Assembly (NCBI GenBank): GCA_902780865.1
Contig: CACZHC010000007.1
Location: forward strand, 1-39,756
DNA from: an uncultured bacterium
GTDB taxonomy: Bacteria > Verrucomicrobiota > Kiritimatiellia > RFP12 > UBA1067
DNA length: 39,756 nt
Reading direction: 5' to 3'
Shown: in pieces, positions 39,499 through 39,756 of the stretch
Layout: each line of letters starts with the position of its first letter
How positions within the stretch are numbered: position 1 is the stretch's first letter
Notes under the pieces: generated by a model
Database searches by the model: none
Told to the model about the DNA's origin: nothing
The model's input: the letters and a program-made list of their open reading frames with translations, nothing else
Translations under genes and position numbers: made by a program

Positions 39499-39756
39499 TC
39501 ACGCTGCCCTTTCCGCCGCCTTCGCGAGCCGCCAGCCGTGCGTCGCGTAGCCAAGCTCCCCCACCTCCCGCGCCGCGACACTCCGCGCTCGGAACCGGTC
39601 ACCCAGCGCAAACGCTGTCGCTGTCACGAACGCGAGGCTCCCAAATATCTTCCCCGCCCCTATCTGCGCCACCCTCCTCATCAGCCTCTCGTCGGGGACA
39701 GACCCCGCGAAAGTGCCGTCGGACGTGGCGATCCAGCTCCAGGCATAGTCGGCCGC
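39499..39756 (-). CDS. Unrecognised protein, C-terminal part (partial at window edge)
   Basis: The frame is open to the right window edge; 85 residues are visible, ending 'LAKAAERAA'. It shows 'ADYAWSWIATSDGTFAGSVP', then a possible membrane or hydrophobic helix ('KIFGSLAFVTATAFALG') and a basic, Ala-rich helix. The codons for 'TFAGSVPDE' coincide with a GGGGACAGACCCC repeat unit that also occurs, in a similar reading context, in the MFS gene. No function can be assigned. It is probably the last gene of a unit unrelated to the T3SS. Confidence 0.5.
   Translation of the reverse strand, partial: AADYAWSWIATSDGTFAGSVPDERLMRRVAQIGAGKIFGSLAFVTATAFALGDRFRARSVAAREVGELGYATHGWRLAKAAERAA

Noticed and set aside
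1..39756. tRNA or rRNA genes
   Set aside because: No tRNA cloverleaf, TTCGANNC T-loop in context or rRNA signature was recognised on either strand.

Overview
The window is a high-GC bacterial segment. Almost every gene lies on the minus strand. It holds a non-flagellar type III secretion system (T3SS) locus split in two by a block of about 15 kb of carbohydrate-active-enzyme genes. The gene mix is a Ysc-like T3SS with unusual translocators, autotransporter-repeat proteins, GH78/GH10/GH16/GH28 enzymes, and spacers full of short tandem repeats. This suggests a PVC-superphylum gut bacterium of the Kiritimatiellota/Lentisphaerota type. That placement is an inference from gene content, not from a marker gene.

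Left part (1-16322, all minus strand). Read in the direction of transcription, 9605 down to 1 is one tightly packed operon: YscB-like chaperone, secretin SctC, an AIM24-like protein, gatekeeper SctW (YopN-TyeA fusion), SycN-like chaperone, SctX, export gate SctV, inner ring SctD, the needle chaperones YscE-like and YscG-like flanking needle SctF, and inner rod SctI (cut by the window edge). Upstream of it (9725-16322) are four tandem EspA/SseB-like filament or tip paralogs, a CesT-type chaperone and two large predicted secreted proteins. ATPase, SctJ/K/L/Q/R/S/T/U/O/P are not in the window.

Middle part (about 16396-32380). This accessory block is bounded by an inverted pair of a complex noncoding repeat next to transcription terminators. 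It contains a DUF2235 hydrolase, a truncated rhamnosidase, an operon GH16 - autotransporter-repeat protein - beta-helix protein - GH78 - GH10, a plus-strand AbiEii-type toxin-antitoxin pair, a GntR-type regulator with an MFS transporter, and a GH28 pectinase-like gene. It looks like a plant-polysaccharide (pectin/xylan) utilisation block inserted between two T3SS operons.

Right part (32394-39484, minus strand). In transcription order this is a large predicted effector (paralog of the one at 9725), a coiled-coil tip candidate, SycD/LcrH chaperone, major translocator SctE and minor translocator SctB. The last four mirror the Yersinia lcrV-sycD-yopB-yopD order. The window ends in an unrecognised partial gene.

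The most notable regulatory signal is a 30-bp element, TGTAACC-N15-TGTATACA, with an exactly constant spacer. It lies upstream of four T3SS export-substrate genes or operons in both halves and nowhere else that I found. It looks like a dedicated promoter linking effectors and translocators. Spacers between T3SS genes are also unusual: several consist of heptamer arrays that exactly fill the space between one stop codon and the next ribosome binding site.
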